Source of the DNA: Candidatus Curtissbacteria bacterium
GTDB lineage: Bacteria > Patescibacteriota > Microgenomatia > Curtissbacterales > GWA2-41-24
Assembly (NCBI GenBank): GCA_016183325.1
Contig: JACPEV010000010.1
Span: 1 to 43,854, forward strand
DNA: 43,854 nt
Direction: 5' to 3'
Of the stretch, positions 23,664-31,006 are shown piece by piece. The notes beneath the pieces are model-generated. The model did no database searches. It was not told where the DNA came from and saw only the letters and a program-made list of their open reading frames with translations. Positions within the stretch are counted from its first letter, which is position 1; every line of letters begins with the position of its first letter. The position numbers and the translations under genes were made by a program.

Positions 23664-24048
23664 CGAGATTGAATCTCTAGGCAAGCTCTTTTATCCATTT
23701 ATTCGTACAAGCCTCAAGACCATTTATGGTTGGCAAGAATTTGACTTTTTGGTTGACACTGGAGCTGATGTAACAACTCTGCCAAAAACAATTATTCCAA
23801 TACTTGGTCTCAATGAAAAATCTTTAAAAAGAACAAAAACTCAAGGGGTTGGCGGAATCTGGATAGAGACTTTCGAAACAAAACTCCCAATTCGTTTAGG
23901 AAATGACGAATTCCCAATCCATATTTCTATCGCTAATACAAAAGAAGAAAGCCTACCTTTTCTGCTGGGTAGGAAAGATATTTTTGAAAAAAGATATAGT
24001 CTTGAAATTAATAGTAAAATGAAAGTAACCATACTTAACAAGAATTAA
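23626..24048 (+). CDS. Retropepsin-like aspartic protease
   Basis: 140 aa (or 137 from the internal ATG at 23635). The active-site block FDFLVDTGADVTTLP (about residues 39-53) is the canonical DTG motif, and LPFLLGRKDIFEKRYSLEIN near 110-130 is the second conserved part. It should act as a homodimer. It is the partner of the upstream DUF5678-like protein. The overlap suggests coupling, and the pair may be a substrate/protease or toxin-antitoxin-like unit, which is inference only. Confidence 0.8.
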   Translation: MPGMSLLFPFVYSEIESLGKLFYPFIRTSLKTIYGWQEFDFLVDTGADVTTLPKTIIPILGLNEKSLKRTKTQGVGGIWIETFETKLPIRLGNDEFPIHISIANTKEESLPFLLGRKDIFEKRYSLEINSKMKVTILNKN

Positions 24049-24139
24049 TACCGTGTTTCCGATACCGGATCGGAATAGCTATGACGATCCGGTTAAGTAT
24101 TTAAGCCAACACATTATCTTAATATGCAAAAAACGCAAC

Positions 24140-24180
24140 TTGACTTTAGTAAGATAAAGTGATAGAGTGAAATCACTTTA
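24140..24180 (+). promoter_or_regulatory. Promoter and overlapping inverted-repeat operator of the YerC-like gene
   Basis: TTGACT (24140-24145), 17 bp, then TAGAGT (24163-24168). An inverted repeat TAAAGTGAT...ATCACTTTA (24155-24180) covers the -10 box. The near-direct repeats TTTAGTAAGATAAA and TTTAGTTAGATAAA straddle it. This suggests that the gene controls itself. Confidence 0.6.
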
Positions 24181-24192
24181 GTTAGATAAATT

Positions 24193-24522
24193 ATGCATTA
24201 CAAACCAACTATAGGCGAGAAAGCCCTTTTTAGAGTAATCTTGAAATTAAAAACCGCGACAGAATGTCGCAATTTTTTGCGAGATCTATTAACTTTAGCC
24301 GAACTTAAAGAATTCGCCAATCGTTGGCAAGTTGCACAAATGTTAAATAAAAAAGTAGATTACAAAACAATCAGAAAAGAAACAAACATGAGTAGCACTA
24401 CAATTGCCAGAGTTGGGAAATGGCTAGCAGGCGGCATGGGCGGCTATCGCCTAATGCTCAAACGTCTAGGACAAAACTCAGCTGATTCTCATCATAACCG
24501 AGAAACTCGCTTGGCGGTGTGA
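24193..24522 (+). CDS. TrpR/YerC-family transcriptional regulator
   Basis: 109 aa. This is the full Trp-repressor-like helical domain: FRVILKLKTATECRNFLRDL, LLTLAELKEFANRWQVAQML, then the helix-turn-helix KKVDYKTIRKETNMSSTTIARV and the family's GGMGGYRLMLKRLG. An inverted repeat overlaps its promoter, and a perfect 26-bp palindrome shared with the end of lspA follows its stop by 2 bp. The next genes downstream are nucleotide-salvage genes, beyond a terminator. The ligand is unknown. Confidence 0.85.
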   Translation: MHYKPTIGEKALFRVILKLKTATECRNFLRDLLTLAELKEFANRWQVAQMLNKKVDYKTIRKETNMSSTTIARVGKWLAGGMGGYRLMLKRLGQNSADSHHNRETRLAV

Positions 24523-24524
24523 TG

Positions 24525-24550
24525 ACTTTAATGATTTAAATCATTAAAGT
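24525..24550. repeat. Perfect 26-bp palindrome, second copy
   Basis: Identical to 12314-12339, centred on GATTTAAATC. It begins 2 bp after the stop of the YerC-like gene and precedes a true terminator, so it is not needed for termination and is a candidate protein-binding site. Confidence 0.65.
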
Positions 24551-24568
24551 AAAAATTAAAAACTATCA

Positions 24569-24593
24569 CCCGCCAGAAATCGGCGGGTTTTTT
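24569..24593 (+). terminator. Rho-independent terminator of the YerC-like gene
   Basis: CCCGCC pairs with GGCGGG across a seven-base loop and is followed by six T. It is the cleanest terminator in the window. Confidence 0.88.
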
Positions 24594-24606
24594 AATGGGC
24601 TAAAAG

Positions 24607-24626
24607 TCCTGAGCGCAGTCGAAGGA
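24607..24626. repeat. Dispersed repeat providing a ribosome-binding site
   Basis: TCCTGAGCGCAGTCGAAGGA is a copy of the dispersed 20-bp repeat. Its last bases form GGAG at 24624-24627, 6 bp before the ATG at 24634, the only plausible Shine-Dalgarno site of that gene. Confidence 0.65.
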
Positions 24627-24633
24627 GAAAAAT

Positions 24634-25464
24634 ATGACTAACGAAACATTGAAAGAACTGCCATTTGAAACTCAACAGTCGACATTGCAAGAAAGAGTTA
24701 GCAAAGAATTCCCTACATTATCCGGGGATAGATTTTTGTTGGTCGACACGCAAACTACTCGACTTGCTATTGATGACATTTCTTATCGATCGCGAACCCC
24801 AGTCAAAGATGACATAGAAACATTGGCACTTTCTTGCAAAGGTTGGACTGATATATACGATGCTAGAACTTTAATCCCCACTTTAGCACAAAAAATGAGA
24901 AAGCTTTTAGATATTATTAACGCTCGAAGAACTCTTATCGTCTTTCCAGGAAATGGAGCAAGAGTAGTTAAAGATTTGTTACCTCAAGATTTATTAGATG
25001 ATGTTAATAATCTAGAACTGCCAACTCAACGAAGAGTCGAAGCAAGTGGAGCTGTTGCTGAAGTTACAGTATCCGATATGACTAGAGCAAGAAAAATGGC
25101 TGCAGAAATAAAAATGCAAAACTTAATCGTTCTGGATGACGCAATTGTAACAGGAACAACCCTTACAGCAATAAGAGAAATATTCCCTGCAAGAACTGTC
25201 ATGGCTTTCGCGGGATCTTTGTTCACCCTTTCCCCTCTTCAGCGAAAAAATAAACCAACTAACATCGAAGGTATCAAGTCTATTTTTACTTCTATTATTT
25301 ATCAAGGCACAACTGGTATTCCGCCGCTAAACAGCTTATCAACAATTATTGGTAATTCGGAAAGGTCAGCCGCCATCCGTGCAAAATACATTGGGGATTA
25401 TGTTGAAGATAAAGAAACGTTTCTAGAAACTATAAAACGATTACAAACTAAGGAAATTTTATGA
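24634..25464 (+). CDS. Phosphoribosyltransferase-domain protein
   Basis: 276 aa. The PRPP-binding motif LIVLDDAIVTGTTL (about residues 166-179) is clear and is preceded by a domain with LIVFPGNGARVVKDL (about 102-116). Type I phosphoribosyltransferases join a base to PRPP or split it off. The long N-terminal extension (about 90 residues) and the C-terminal tail are not typical of the short Apt/Hpt enzymes, so the substrate cannot be named. It overlaps the nucleoside phosphorylase gene by 4 bp (ATGA), which supports a salvage role. Confidence 0.75.
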   Translation: MTNETLKELPFETQQSTLQERVSKEFPTLSGDRFLLVDTQTTRLAIDDISYRSRTPVKDDIETLALSCKGWTDIYDARTLIPTLAQKMRKLLDIINARRTLIVFPGNGARVVKDLLPQDLLDDVNNLELPTQRRVEASGAVAEVTVSDMTRARKMAAEIKMQNLIVLDDAIVTGTTLTAIREIFPARTVMAFAGSLFTLSPLQRKNKPTNIEGIKSIFTSIIYQGTTGIPPLNSLSTIIGNSERSAAIRAKYIGDYVEDKETFLETIKRLQTKEIL

Positions 25465-26258
25465 AAAAATTACAGACTCATATCCCATGCTCACCAGAGG
25501 ACATCGCAAAAATAGTCTTGCTGACAGGCGACCCAAGTCGGTCACAACTTATTGGTAATAAATATCTTAAGAAATCGAAACTCGTTGCTTCCTATAGAGA
25601 ATTTATGACTTACACAGGTTACTATAAAGATGTCAAAATAACATCTACATCAACCGGAATTGGCAGCCCTTCGACAGCAACGGCCGTCGAAGAATTGATA
25701 AATCTCGGTGCAAAAATTATTATCCGGGTTGGAACGTGTGGAGGTGCTTTGAAAAAAGAAATTAAAGCTGGATCTATCATCATTCCAACGGCAGCAATCA
25801 GAGAGGAAGGAACTACTAAAGAATACCTACCACCAGAATTTCCGGCGATTGCCGATTTTTCGGTAGTCAATGCCCTGATCAAAAACGCGAATGAGTTAGG
25901 ATATCAATACTATGTTGGAATTAATCGAACACACGATGCATTCTACGGTCAATCACAAAATCTAAGAAAGTGGGGCTCAATTTACTTAAATAATCGAATG
26001 AAAAACTGGCTATTTCCATTAATCAGTTCGGAAATGGAATGCGCTCCCCTCTTTTTAATAGGAACCTTACGGGGAATAAAAACCGGTGCAGTCCTTGCAG
26101 TAAATGCGAATCCTGAACCTTTAAAAGCAATTATGGAAGGCAAGTTTAATTTTGATATACCTGCTTCTAAGATCCAAACGAAAGAAGCCAAAGCCAGCGT
26201 CGATAGAGCTATTAGAACTGCACTTGAAGCAGCTGTGACAATAAAAGATGAACTATAG
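25461..26258 (+). CDS. Nucleoside phosphorylase (PNP/UDP family)
   Basis: 265 aa. The family blocks are VLLTGDPSRSQLIG (about 18-31, phosphate site), STGIGSPSTATAVEELINLGA with IIRVGTCGG (about 63-95) and SSEMECAPLFLIG (about 190-202, ribose and base contact), matching uridine/purine nucleoside phosphorylases that split nucleosides with phosphate. It is co-translated with the upstream phosphoribosyltransferase. Together they could move bases between nucleoside and nucleotide pools, as expected for a host-dependent organism. Confidence 0.88.
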   Translation: MKKLQTHIPCSPEDIAKIVLLTGDPSRSQLIGNKYLKKSKLVASYREFMTYTGYYKDVKITSTSTGIGSPSTATAVEELINLGAKIIIRVGTCGGALKKEIKAGSIIIPTAAIREEGTTKEYLPPEFPAIADFSVVNALIKNANELGYQYYVGINRTHDAFYGQSQNLRKWGSIYLNNRMKNWLFPLISSEMECAPLFLIGTLRGIKTGAVLAVNANPEPLKAIMEGKFNFDIPASKIQTKEAKASVDRAIRTALEAAVTIKDEL

Positions 26259-26272
26259 TATCATTTATCTAT

Positions 26273-26797
26273 ATGCATCAGGCGCCGCCGACACCAAAAA
26301 AGAGAGTCGCCATTTTTATTGATGCGGCTAATATTTTATATTCCCAACAAACATTAGGATGGGAAATAGATTACAAAAAATTCTTGAGCTTTTTCAAAAA
26401 GGATTTTCAGCTTGCAATCGCCAACTTTTATTCTGGAAAAATATCAAAGAATACAAGACAGAATAAATTCTTTAGAAAAATGGGGTCCCTGGGTTATAAA
26501 GTTATTACTAAAGAGGTAAAATGGATTAGAGATAAAAATGGTAAGGTACTCAAAGGAAAAGGCAATCTAGACATAGAACTTGCTATAGATTTAACTCAAT
26601 CTATCGAATTATATGATACGTTGATTTTAGCTTCAGGCGATTCGGACTTTAAACCTGCTGTATCTTTTGCCAAACAAAAAGGGAAAACAGTGTTCGTGGT
26701 TTCAAGCAGAGGACACATTTCAAAAGAACTCATTAAAGCTGCTGATCAATACATTCCTATGGAGAAATTAAAAAGACATATAAAAAGGAGTAGATAA
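26273..26797 (+). CDS. NYN-domain protein (LabA/DUF88-like putative RNase)
   Basis: 174 aa. NYN (PIN-like) nuclease residues are visible: VAIFIDAANILY (about 11-22, first Asp), NLDIELAIDLTQSI (about 98-111) and LILASGDSDFKPAV (about 117-130). Such proteins are predicted metal-dependent RNases. The first residues MHQAPPTPK resemble the start of the histidyl-tRNA synthetase gene 680 bp downstream (IKAPPTPK). The gene follows the phosphorylase by 14 bp and is probably co-transcribed. Confidence 0.85.
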   Translation: MHQAPPTPKKRVAIFIDAANILYSQQTLGWEIDYKKFLSFFKKDFQLAIANFYSGKISKNTRQNKFFRKMGSLGYKVITKEVKWIRDKNGKVLKGKGNLDIELAIDLTQSIELYDTLILASGDSDFKPAVSFAKQKGKTVFVVSSRGHISKELIKAADQYIPMEKLKRHIKRSR

Positions 26798-26823
26798 AAA
26801 AATCACCCCCGATTACTCGGGGG
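26796..26823 (-). terminator. Hairpin followed by a T-run on the minus strand
   Basis: CCCCCGA/TCGGGGG forms a strong stem. Read on the minus strand it is followed by TGATTTTTTT. There is no minus-strand gene to end here; on the plus strand it may simply protect the 3' end of the NYN transcript. Confidence 0.4.
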
Positions 26824-26952
26824 GAGGTATATTGGACAATATGCTACTATATTTTGAAATGATTGTCAAGATAAAAAAGCTCTCTTTCGGGAACGCTCAC
26901 AACAATCTTTCGACTGCAAAAAATAATATACTAAAAAAAGGAGAAGAGTCAA

Positions 26953-27873
26953 GTGATTAAAGCGCCGCCAACACCCAAGGGTTTCCGTGACATCAATCCC
27001 GAACTTGCCCAAAAAAGGCGACTGGCAATAAATAAAATTATTGAAGTCTTAGAGCAGTTCGAATTTGATCCCATCGAAACTCCAATAATAGAATTTGCAT
27101 CAACATTAAAAGGAAAATATGGCGAAGAAGAAAAATTAATTTACGAGTTTAAGGATCGCGGCGGCCGGCAACTTGCTCTCAGATACGATCTAACCGTCCC
27201 TCTTGCCCGTTATGTTGCCACATATAATCCCAAACTCCCATTTCGTCGTTATCAAATCGGCCAGGTCTTCCGCGGCGAAAATCCCCAACACGGCCGCTAT
27301 CGAGAATTCACCCAACTGGACTTTGATACTGTCGGCTCCAGTGACGTAAAAGAGGATGCACGAATCATTGCGTGTGCTATCAGGGCAGTGAAAGCTGCTG
27401 GTCTCGCCAATCCTATCATGGCTATTAATGATCGAAAGAATTTTGAAGATATTCCACAAGATGTAGTTAGATCACTTGATAAACTACATAAAATTGGACG
27501 AGCTGAGGTTGAGAACGAAATAGAACAAAGGGGCTACTCTAAACAAGACGTTGGAAAATATATTGAGGAAATGCTCAATGCCCAAAAAACAGATAAACTA
27601 AAAGAAATTTTTCTTAATTTACATGAATATGGGTTGAGTGAATCGCATGATTTTTTCTTTGAATCCAGTCTCGCACGAGGACTTGATTATTATACCGGAG
27701 CAATTTTTGAACTCAAACCTAGTAACGATCCCGTTTCGTTATCAATCGGCGCCGGTGGCAGATATGACAATCTTATCGGCATGTTCGTTCACCCCGGCAA
27801 AGACGGGGCCAAAAAATCGACTCCCGCAGTAGGTTTTTCGTTTGGACTCGATCGACTAATAGAAACTATCTAA
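26953..27873 (+). CDS. hisS: Histidyl-tRNA synthetase catalytic core without anticodon-binding domain
   Basis: 306 aa against the usual 410-430. The N-terminus APPTPKGFRDINPE is the HisRS start. Motif 2 (YQIGQVFRGENPQHGRYREF), the HisRS-specific RGLDYYTGAIFELK and motif 3 (VGFSFGLDRLIETI) are intact. The protein stops right after motif 3, so the C-terminal anticodon-binding domain (about 95 residues) is absent and the next gene starts 11 bp later. It may be a minimal HisRS or a HisZ-like paralogue, although no histidine-biosynthesis genes are near. The start is GTG, with AAGGAG 9 bp upstream. Confidence 0.85.
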   Translation: MIKAPPTPKGFRDINPELAQKRRLAINKIIEVLEQFEFDPIETPIIEFASTLKGKYGEEEKLIYEFKDRGGRQLALRYDLTVPLARYVATYNPKLPFRRYQIGQVFRGENPQHGRYREFTQLDFDTVGSSDVKEDARIIACAIRAVKAAGLANPIMAINDRKNFEDIPQDVVRSLDKLHKIGRAEVENEIEQRGYSKQDVGKYIEEMLNAQKTDKLKEIFLNLHEYGLSESHDFFFESSLARGLDYYTGAIFELKPSNDPVSLSIGAGGRYDNLIGMFVHPGKDGAKKSTPAVGFSFGLDRLIETI

Positions 27874-27883
27874 GCTGCACTCC

Positions 27884-28786
27884 ATGATAAAACTAAACTC
27901 CGCTTTCTTATACGTTTCCATAGCCTCTATTGCCTGGGGTGCAACTGCCCCGATTATGAAACTTACTCTGGAAGAAATTCCCGTTTTTTCCTTAGCTTTT
28001 TTAAGAATGGCAATCGCCTCTTTCATTTTAGGTTTTTTAATTTCCAAAAAATTAAAAATTAAAAAAGAACACCTGTCAAATTTTTTCTGGGCAGCGATAA
28101 CCGGAGTTACACTCAATTTAACTTTTTTCTTCATTGGGTTAAAACTCACTCAGGCAATCCTGGCAGCCTTTTTGGTTGCGTCTGTTCCGATTTTTACATT
28201 AATTGCTGCCCACATTTATCTAAAAGAAAAACTTTCTCTTCGATTGATTTTTGCTTCTCTAATTGCATTTGCGGGTGTTTCGACTCTAATTGGAAAATCA
28301 GATGGACCAATGAATCTTACTCAAGTTTTAGGAAATATTTTCTTGCTTTTGGCGACGCTTTCTTGGGTTGCCCATGAAATTGTCGGCAAAAAACTGCTTA
28401 AAATTTACGACGGCGGCGTGGTCGCATTTTATTCAATGGCCATTGGGGCTGCTACTTTCCTCCCCTTATTCCTATGGGAATTTTGGCAAAACCCCACATG
28501 GCCGCAAAATGTTAGCTTACAGGCAACCTCAGGACTCCTTTACGGAATTTTCTTTTCTTCACTTATAGCCTACTGGGCTTGGCAAAAAGGCCTCTCGCTT
28601 TTGCCTGCCGGCAAGGCTGCCTTCTTTTTCTACCTAGATCCGATCTCCGGCTCAATTGTCTCCATAATTCTTTTAGGAGAAAAGTTGACTCCCGCTTTAA
28701 TTTTTGGAGGAATATTAATAGCTACAGGTGTCTTCTTGGCGGAACAAAAACGTCAATCCCACCCCCTTCACAAAAAACTTGCCTAG
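27884..28786 (+). CDS. EamA/DMT-family transporter
   Basis: 300 aa with ten transmembrane helices in two EamA repeats (about 5-135: YVSIASIAWGATAPIMKLTL, FLRMAIASFILGFL; about 148-285: NIFLLLATLSWVAHEIVGKK, LLPAGKAAFFFYLDPISGSI). Drug/metabolite superfamily exporters of this type move amino acids or nucleotide-like metabolites. Its specificity cannot be read from the sequence. It follows hisS with 10 bp between. Confidence 0.9.
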   Translation: MIKLNSAFLYVSIASIAWGATAPIMKLTLEEIPVFSLAFLRMAIASFILGFLISKKLKIKKEHLSNFFWAAITGVTLNLTFFFIGLKLTQAILAAFLVASVPIFTLIAAHIYLKEKLSLRLIFASLIAFAGVSTLIGKSDGPMNLTQVLGNIFLLLATLSWVAHEIVGKKLLKIYDGGVVAFYSMAIGAATFLPLFLWEFWQNPTWPQNVSLQATSGLLYGIFFSSLIAYWAWQKGLSLLPAGKAAFFFYLDPISGSIVSIILLGEKLTPALIFGGILIATGVFLAEQKRQSHPLHKKLA

Positions 28787-28793
28787 GATTTTT

Positions 28794-28856
28794 AAAAGGT
28801 CCGACCTTTAAAAAAAACTTCTAAAAAGGCCGAAGCTGTATAAGGTCGGACCTTAG
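28794..28856. repeat. Pair of AAGGTCCGACCTT palindromes
   Basis: AAAGGTCCGACCTTT near 28795 and AAGGTCGGACCTT near 28843 are related palindromes separated by about 35 bp. The first is followed by a run of A and the second by TAGCC. They lie after the DMT transporter stop, and the first may help to end its transcript. Confidence 0.6.
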
Positions 28857-28887
28857 CCATATCACAAGAAATTCGCCTGAAAATTAT

Positions 28888-28915
28888 TTGACAATTAATA
28901 AGTGTTAGTTATAAT
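28888..28915 (+). promoter_or_regulatory. Consensus promoter of the 85-aa gene
   Basis: TTGACA (28888-28893), a 16-bp spacer and TATAAT (28910-28915). The ATG at 28925 is 9 bp beyond the -10, so the transcript should be leaderless. Confidence 0.8.
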
Positions 28916-28924
28916 GGAAATTGC

Positions 28925-29182
28925 ATGAACAATGAAAAAGAGCCTATTCAGGAGAAATCAGAAATACGTAAGGATACAATTTTAGGACCAGGTGGATTTT
29001 TAGTAGGTGTTATAATAACTAGCGCCGCAGTTATCGCTTCATTTTCTGATTCAGAACTAGCTCAAAATGCGCCGTTGGTAGCAACATTTGGATCTGCTCT
29101 TACTGGTCTAGGAGCCCTTCACACGAAATGGGCCATGAAATACCACAATCTATCTCTTCGCCGGCCAACAGATTGGTGGTAA
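28925..29182 (+). CDS. Small membrane protein (85 aa)
   Basis: 85 aa: a charged head (MNNEKEPIQEKSEIRKD) and two hydrophobic segments at about 24-42 (GFLVGVIITSAAVIASF) and about 51-66 (LVATFGSALTGLGAL), ending in a basic tail (SLRRPTDWW). No family is recognised. A consensus promoter that would give a leaderless transcript supports it as a real gene. Confidence 0.7.
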   Translation: MNNEKEPIQEKSEIRKDTILGPGGFLVGVIITSAAVIASFSDSELAQNAPLVATFGSALTGLGALHTKWAMKYHNLSLRRPTDWW

Positions 29183-29212
29183 TTGGCAAATTCCGCACAT
29201 TCTTGCTATAAT
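29183..29212 (+). promoter_or_regulatory. Promoter of rpmE
   Basis: TTGGCA (29183-29188), 18 bp, TATAAT (29207-29212), with the rpmE ATG at 29222. The leader would be 0-3 bases. Confidence 0.7.
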
Positions 29213-29221
29213 TCCCCTACC

Positions 29222-29533
29222 ATGAAAAGCGGCATTCATCCACAATATTTCGACGATTGCAAGGTAACTTGTGCCTGTGGTAATGCTTTTATAACCGGTG
29301 CAACTGTACCTGAAATCCACGTTGAGGTGTGCTCTAATTGTCATCCATTCTTTACGGGAGAAATGAAATATGTGGATACGTTAGGTAAAGTCGAGAAGTT
29401 TGAAAAATCAAGAGCCCACGCCAAAGAACTTGCCAAGACAAAACAAAAAGTTGAAAAAGAAAAAGTCCAGCGGGTCCGTCCTGGCTCCCTCAAAGAAATG
29501 CTTGATCTGGCTAAAAAACAAGCCAGTTCTTAG
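29222..29533 (+). CDS. rpmE: 50S ribosomal protein L31
   Basis: 103 aa. It begins [20 protein letters not shown] and continues [20 protein letters not shown], the L31 fold with the zinc cysteines (CAC and CSNC) of the zinc-binding form. The C-terminal 35 residues are a lysine-rich extension beyond the usual 70. The frame extends upstream to 29183, but the promoter at 29183-29212 and the family start fix the start at 29222. It lies upstream of prfA, the arrangement seen in many bacteria. Confidence 0.93.
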   Translation: MKSGIHPQYFDDCKVTCACGNAFITGATVPEIHVEVCSNCHPFFTGEMKYVDTLGKVEKFEKSRAHAKELAKTKQKVEKEKVQRVRPGSLKEMLDLAKKQASS

Positions 29534-29711
29534 ATATTCCACTAATTGTTAATTCACCCTTGTCTTACGAATCTGTATAATGTATAAAATCAGCTCTTAA
29601 ATTGACCTAATTTACCTAATTGATCTAATTTTTAATTAACCTAACACTTAGAAATTTGAAGTATTAAAAAATTATTTAGAAATTAGAATAATTAGAAATT
29701 AGAAATTTAAC

Positions 29712-30653
29712 ATGAAAGATTACCTAAAGCAACACATCGAAGAACTCGATAAAAAAATCCAGGAAGCGCGCAACCTTGTGTCAGTAGATCCTTCCATGGC
29801 TCAGCTTGCTCGGGAAGAGATCAGGAAGCTCGAGGAGGAAAAATCCGCACTCGAGTCCGCCAATTCCTCCACCTCCGAGGTGAAAATTCCCTACACCTCG
29901 GAGGTGTCCCTTGGCGAAAAACCAACGTCTGCAAGCGTTATTCTTGAGATCCGAGCAGCCGCCGGAGGCGATGAAGCCGGACTCTTTGCCGCCGATCTTT
30001 ACCGCATGTACACCAAATACGCACAAAATCAGGGTTGGAAAATAGAGGAATTAGATCGCAATGAAGGAGGCATCGGCAACATTAAAGAAGTTATTGCCAA
30101 AATCAGCGGAGAGGACGTCTACCTGAAATTAAAAAACGAATCGGGCGTCCACCGAGTTCAGCGAGTTCCACAAACCGAAAGTTCCGGCCGCATCCACACC
30201 TCAACCGTAACTGTGGCTGTTCTACCAGAAGTCGCTCCCGCGCAAGTTATCGTAAACTCGCAAGACGTCAAATTCGAAGCTTTTAGATCCGGCGGCCATG
30301 GTGGCCAAAATGTCAACAAAGTTTCCACTGCCGTGCGTCTAAAACATAAGCCCTCAGGCATTATCGTTAAAGCTCAAACAGAAAGATCACAATCCCAAAA
30401 TCGAGAGATAGCCATGGAGATACTTAGAGCCAGGCTCTACCAACTGGAAGAAGAAAAAAAGCGCTCGGCAATAACCAATCAACGATCAACAATTATTGGT
30501 TCAGGCGACAGATCCGAAAAAATCCGCACCTACAACTTTCCGCAAGATAGAGTTACCGACCACAGAATCAAACAATCGTGGGGCAAAATAGTTTCAATAA
30601 TGGATGGCAATTTAGACAAAATAATTAACTCTCTACAATCTGCAAAAATCTGA
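29712..30653 (+). CDS. prfA: Peptide chain release factor 1
   Basis: 313 aa against the usual about 355; the N-terminal helical domain is shortened. The stop-codon recognition motif PxT is PQT (in [16 protein letters not shown]). The catalytic GGQ lies in [20 protein letters not shown] near residue 200. RF1 releases peptides at UAA and UAG. A short in-frame insertion from a 13-bp inverted repeat ([17 protein letters not shown], about residues 52-68) lies in the linker before the [13 protein letters not shown] block. Confidence 0.95.
   Translation: MKDYLKQHIEELDKKIQEARNLVSVDPSMAQLAREEIRKLEEEKSALESANSSTSEVKIPYTSEVSLGEKPTSASVILEIRAAAGGDEAGLFAADLYRMYTKYAQNQGWKIEELDRNEGGIGNIKEVIAKISGEDVYLKLKNESGVHRVQRVPQTESSGRIHTSTVTVAVLPEVAPAQVIVNSQDVKFEAFRSGGHGGQNVNKVSTAVRLKHKPSGIIVKAQTERSQSQNREIAMEILRARLYQLEEEKKRSAITNQRSTIIGSGDRSEKIRTYNFPQDRVTDHRIKQSWGKIVSIMDGNLDKIINSLQSAKI
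29870..29906. repeat. 13-bp inverted repeat inside prfA
   Basis: CACCTCCGAGGTG at 29870-29882 pairs perfectly with CACCTCGGAGGTG at 29894-29906 across an 11-base loop. Both arms are themselves near-palindromes and encode TSEV twice. The segment corresponds to a variable linker of RF1. Confidence 0.75.
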
Positions 30654-30713
30654 AAATCTATGTATTTTTTGTTATAATGGGGTCCCCTATTTGCTAGCAT
30701 TGGGATAACAAAT

Positions 30714-30894
30714 ATGGCATCACCAGAGCAATTCTATCAGCAAGAAAATAAGGGCAGCTTTGTAAAAAAAATTAATCGGATGGACAATAGTTGGAGCAGT
30801 AGGTCTTGTATTAATTGTAGCAGCTATCGACATCGGTGCTAATGGTTTTGGAATTCCCACCACTCCTGAAGTTCCCCTTGCCAAAGCCGCCTGA
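30714..30894 (+). pseudogene. Small membrane protein gene with a frameshift at an A8 run
   Basis: The ATG at 30714 gives MASPEQFYQQENKGSFVKK. At a run of eight A (30764-30771) the frame is lost. One A fewer would continue LIGWTIVGAVGLVLIVAAID and IGANGFGIPTTPEVPLAKAA with a TGA at 30894, a 59-aa single-pass membrane protein. A TATAAT box at 30673-30678 lies upstream. The extra A may be a true mutation, a slippage site at which both products are made, or a base-call error. Confidence 0.65.
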
Positions 30895-31006
30895 TCTATT
30901 GAGAAATCAGCAATTACTCTTTCCAATATACCACTCCCTTCTCTGTCCTTTGTCTCAATGTCCCTTTGTTAATTGTTAATTGTCAATTGTTAAATGTCAA
31001 TTGTAT

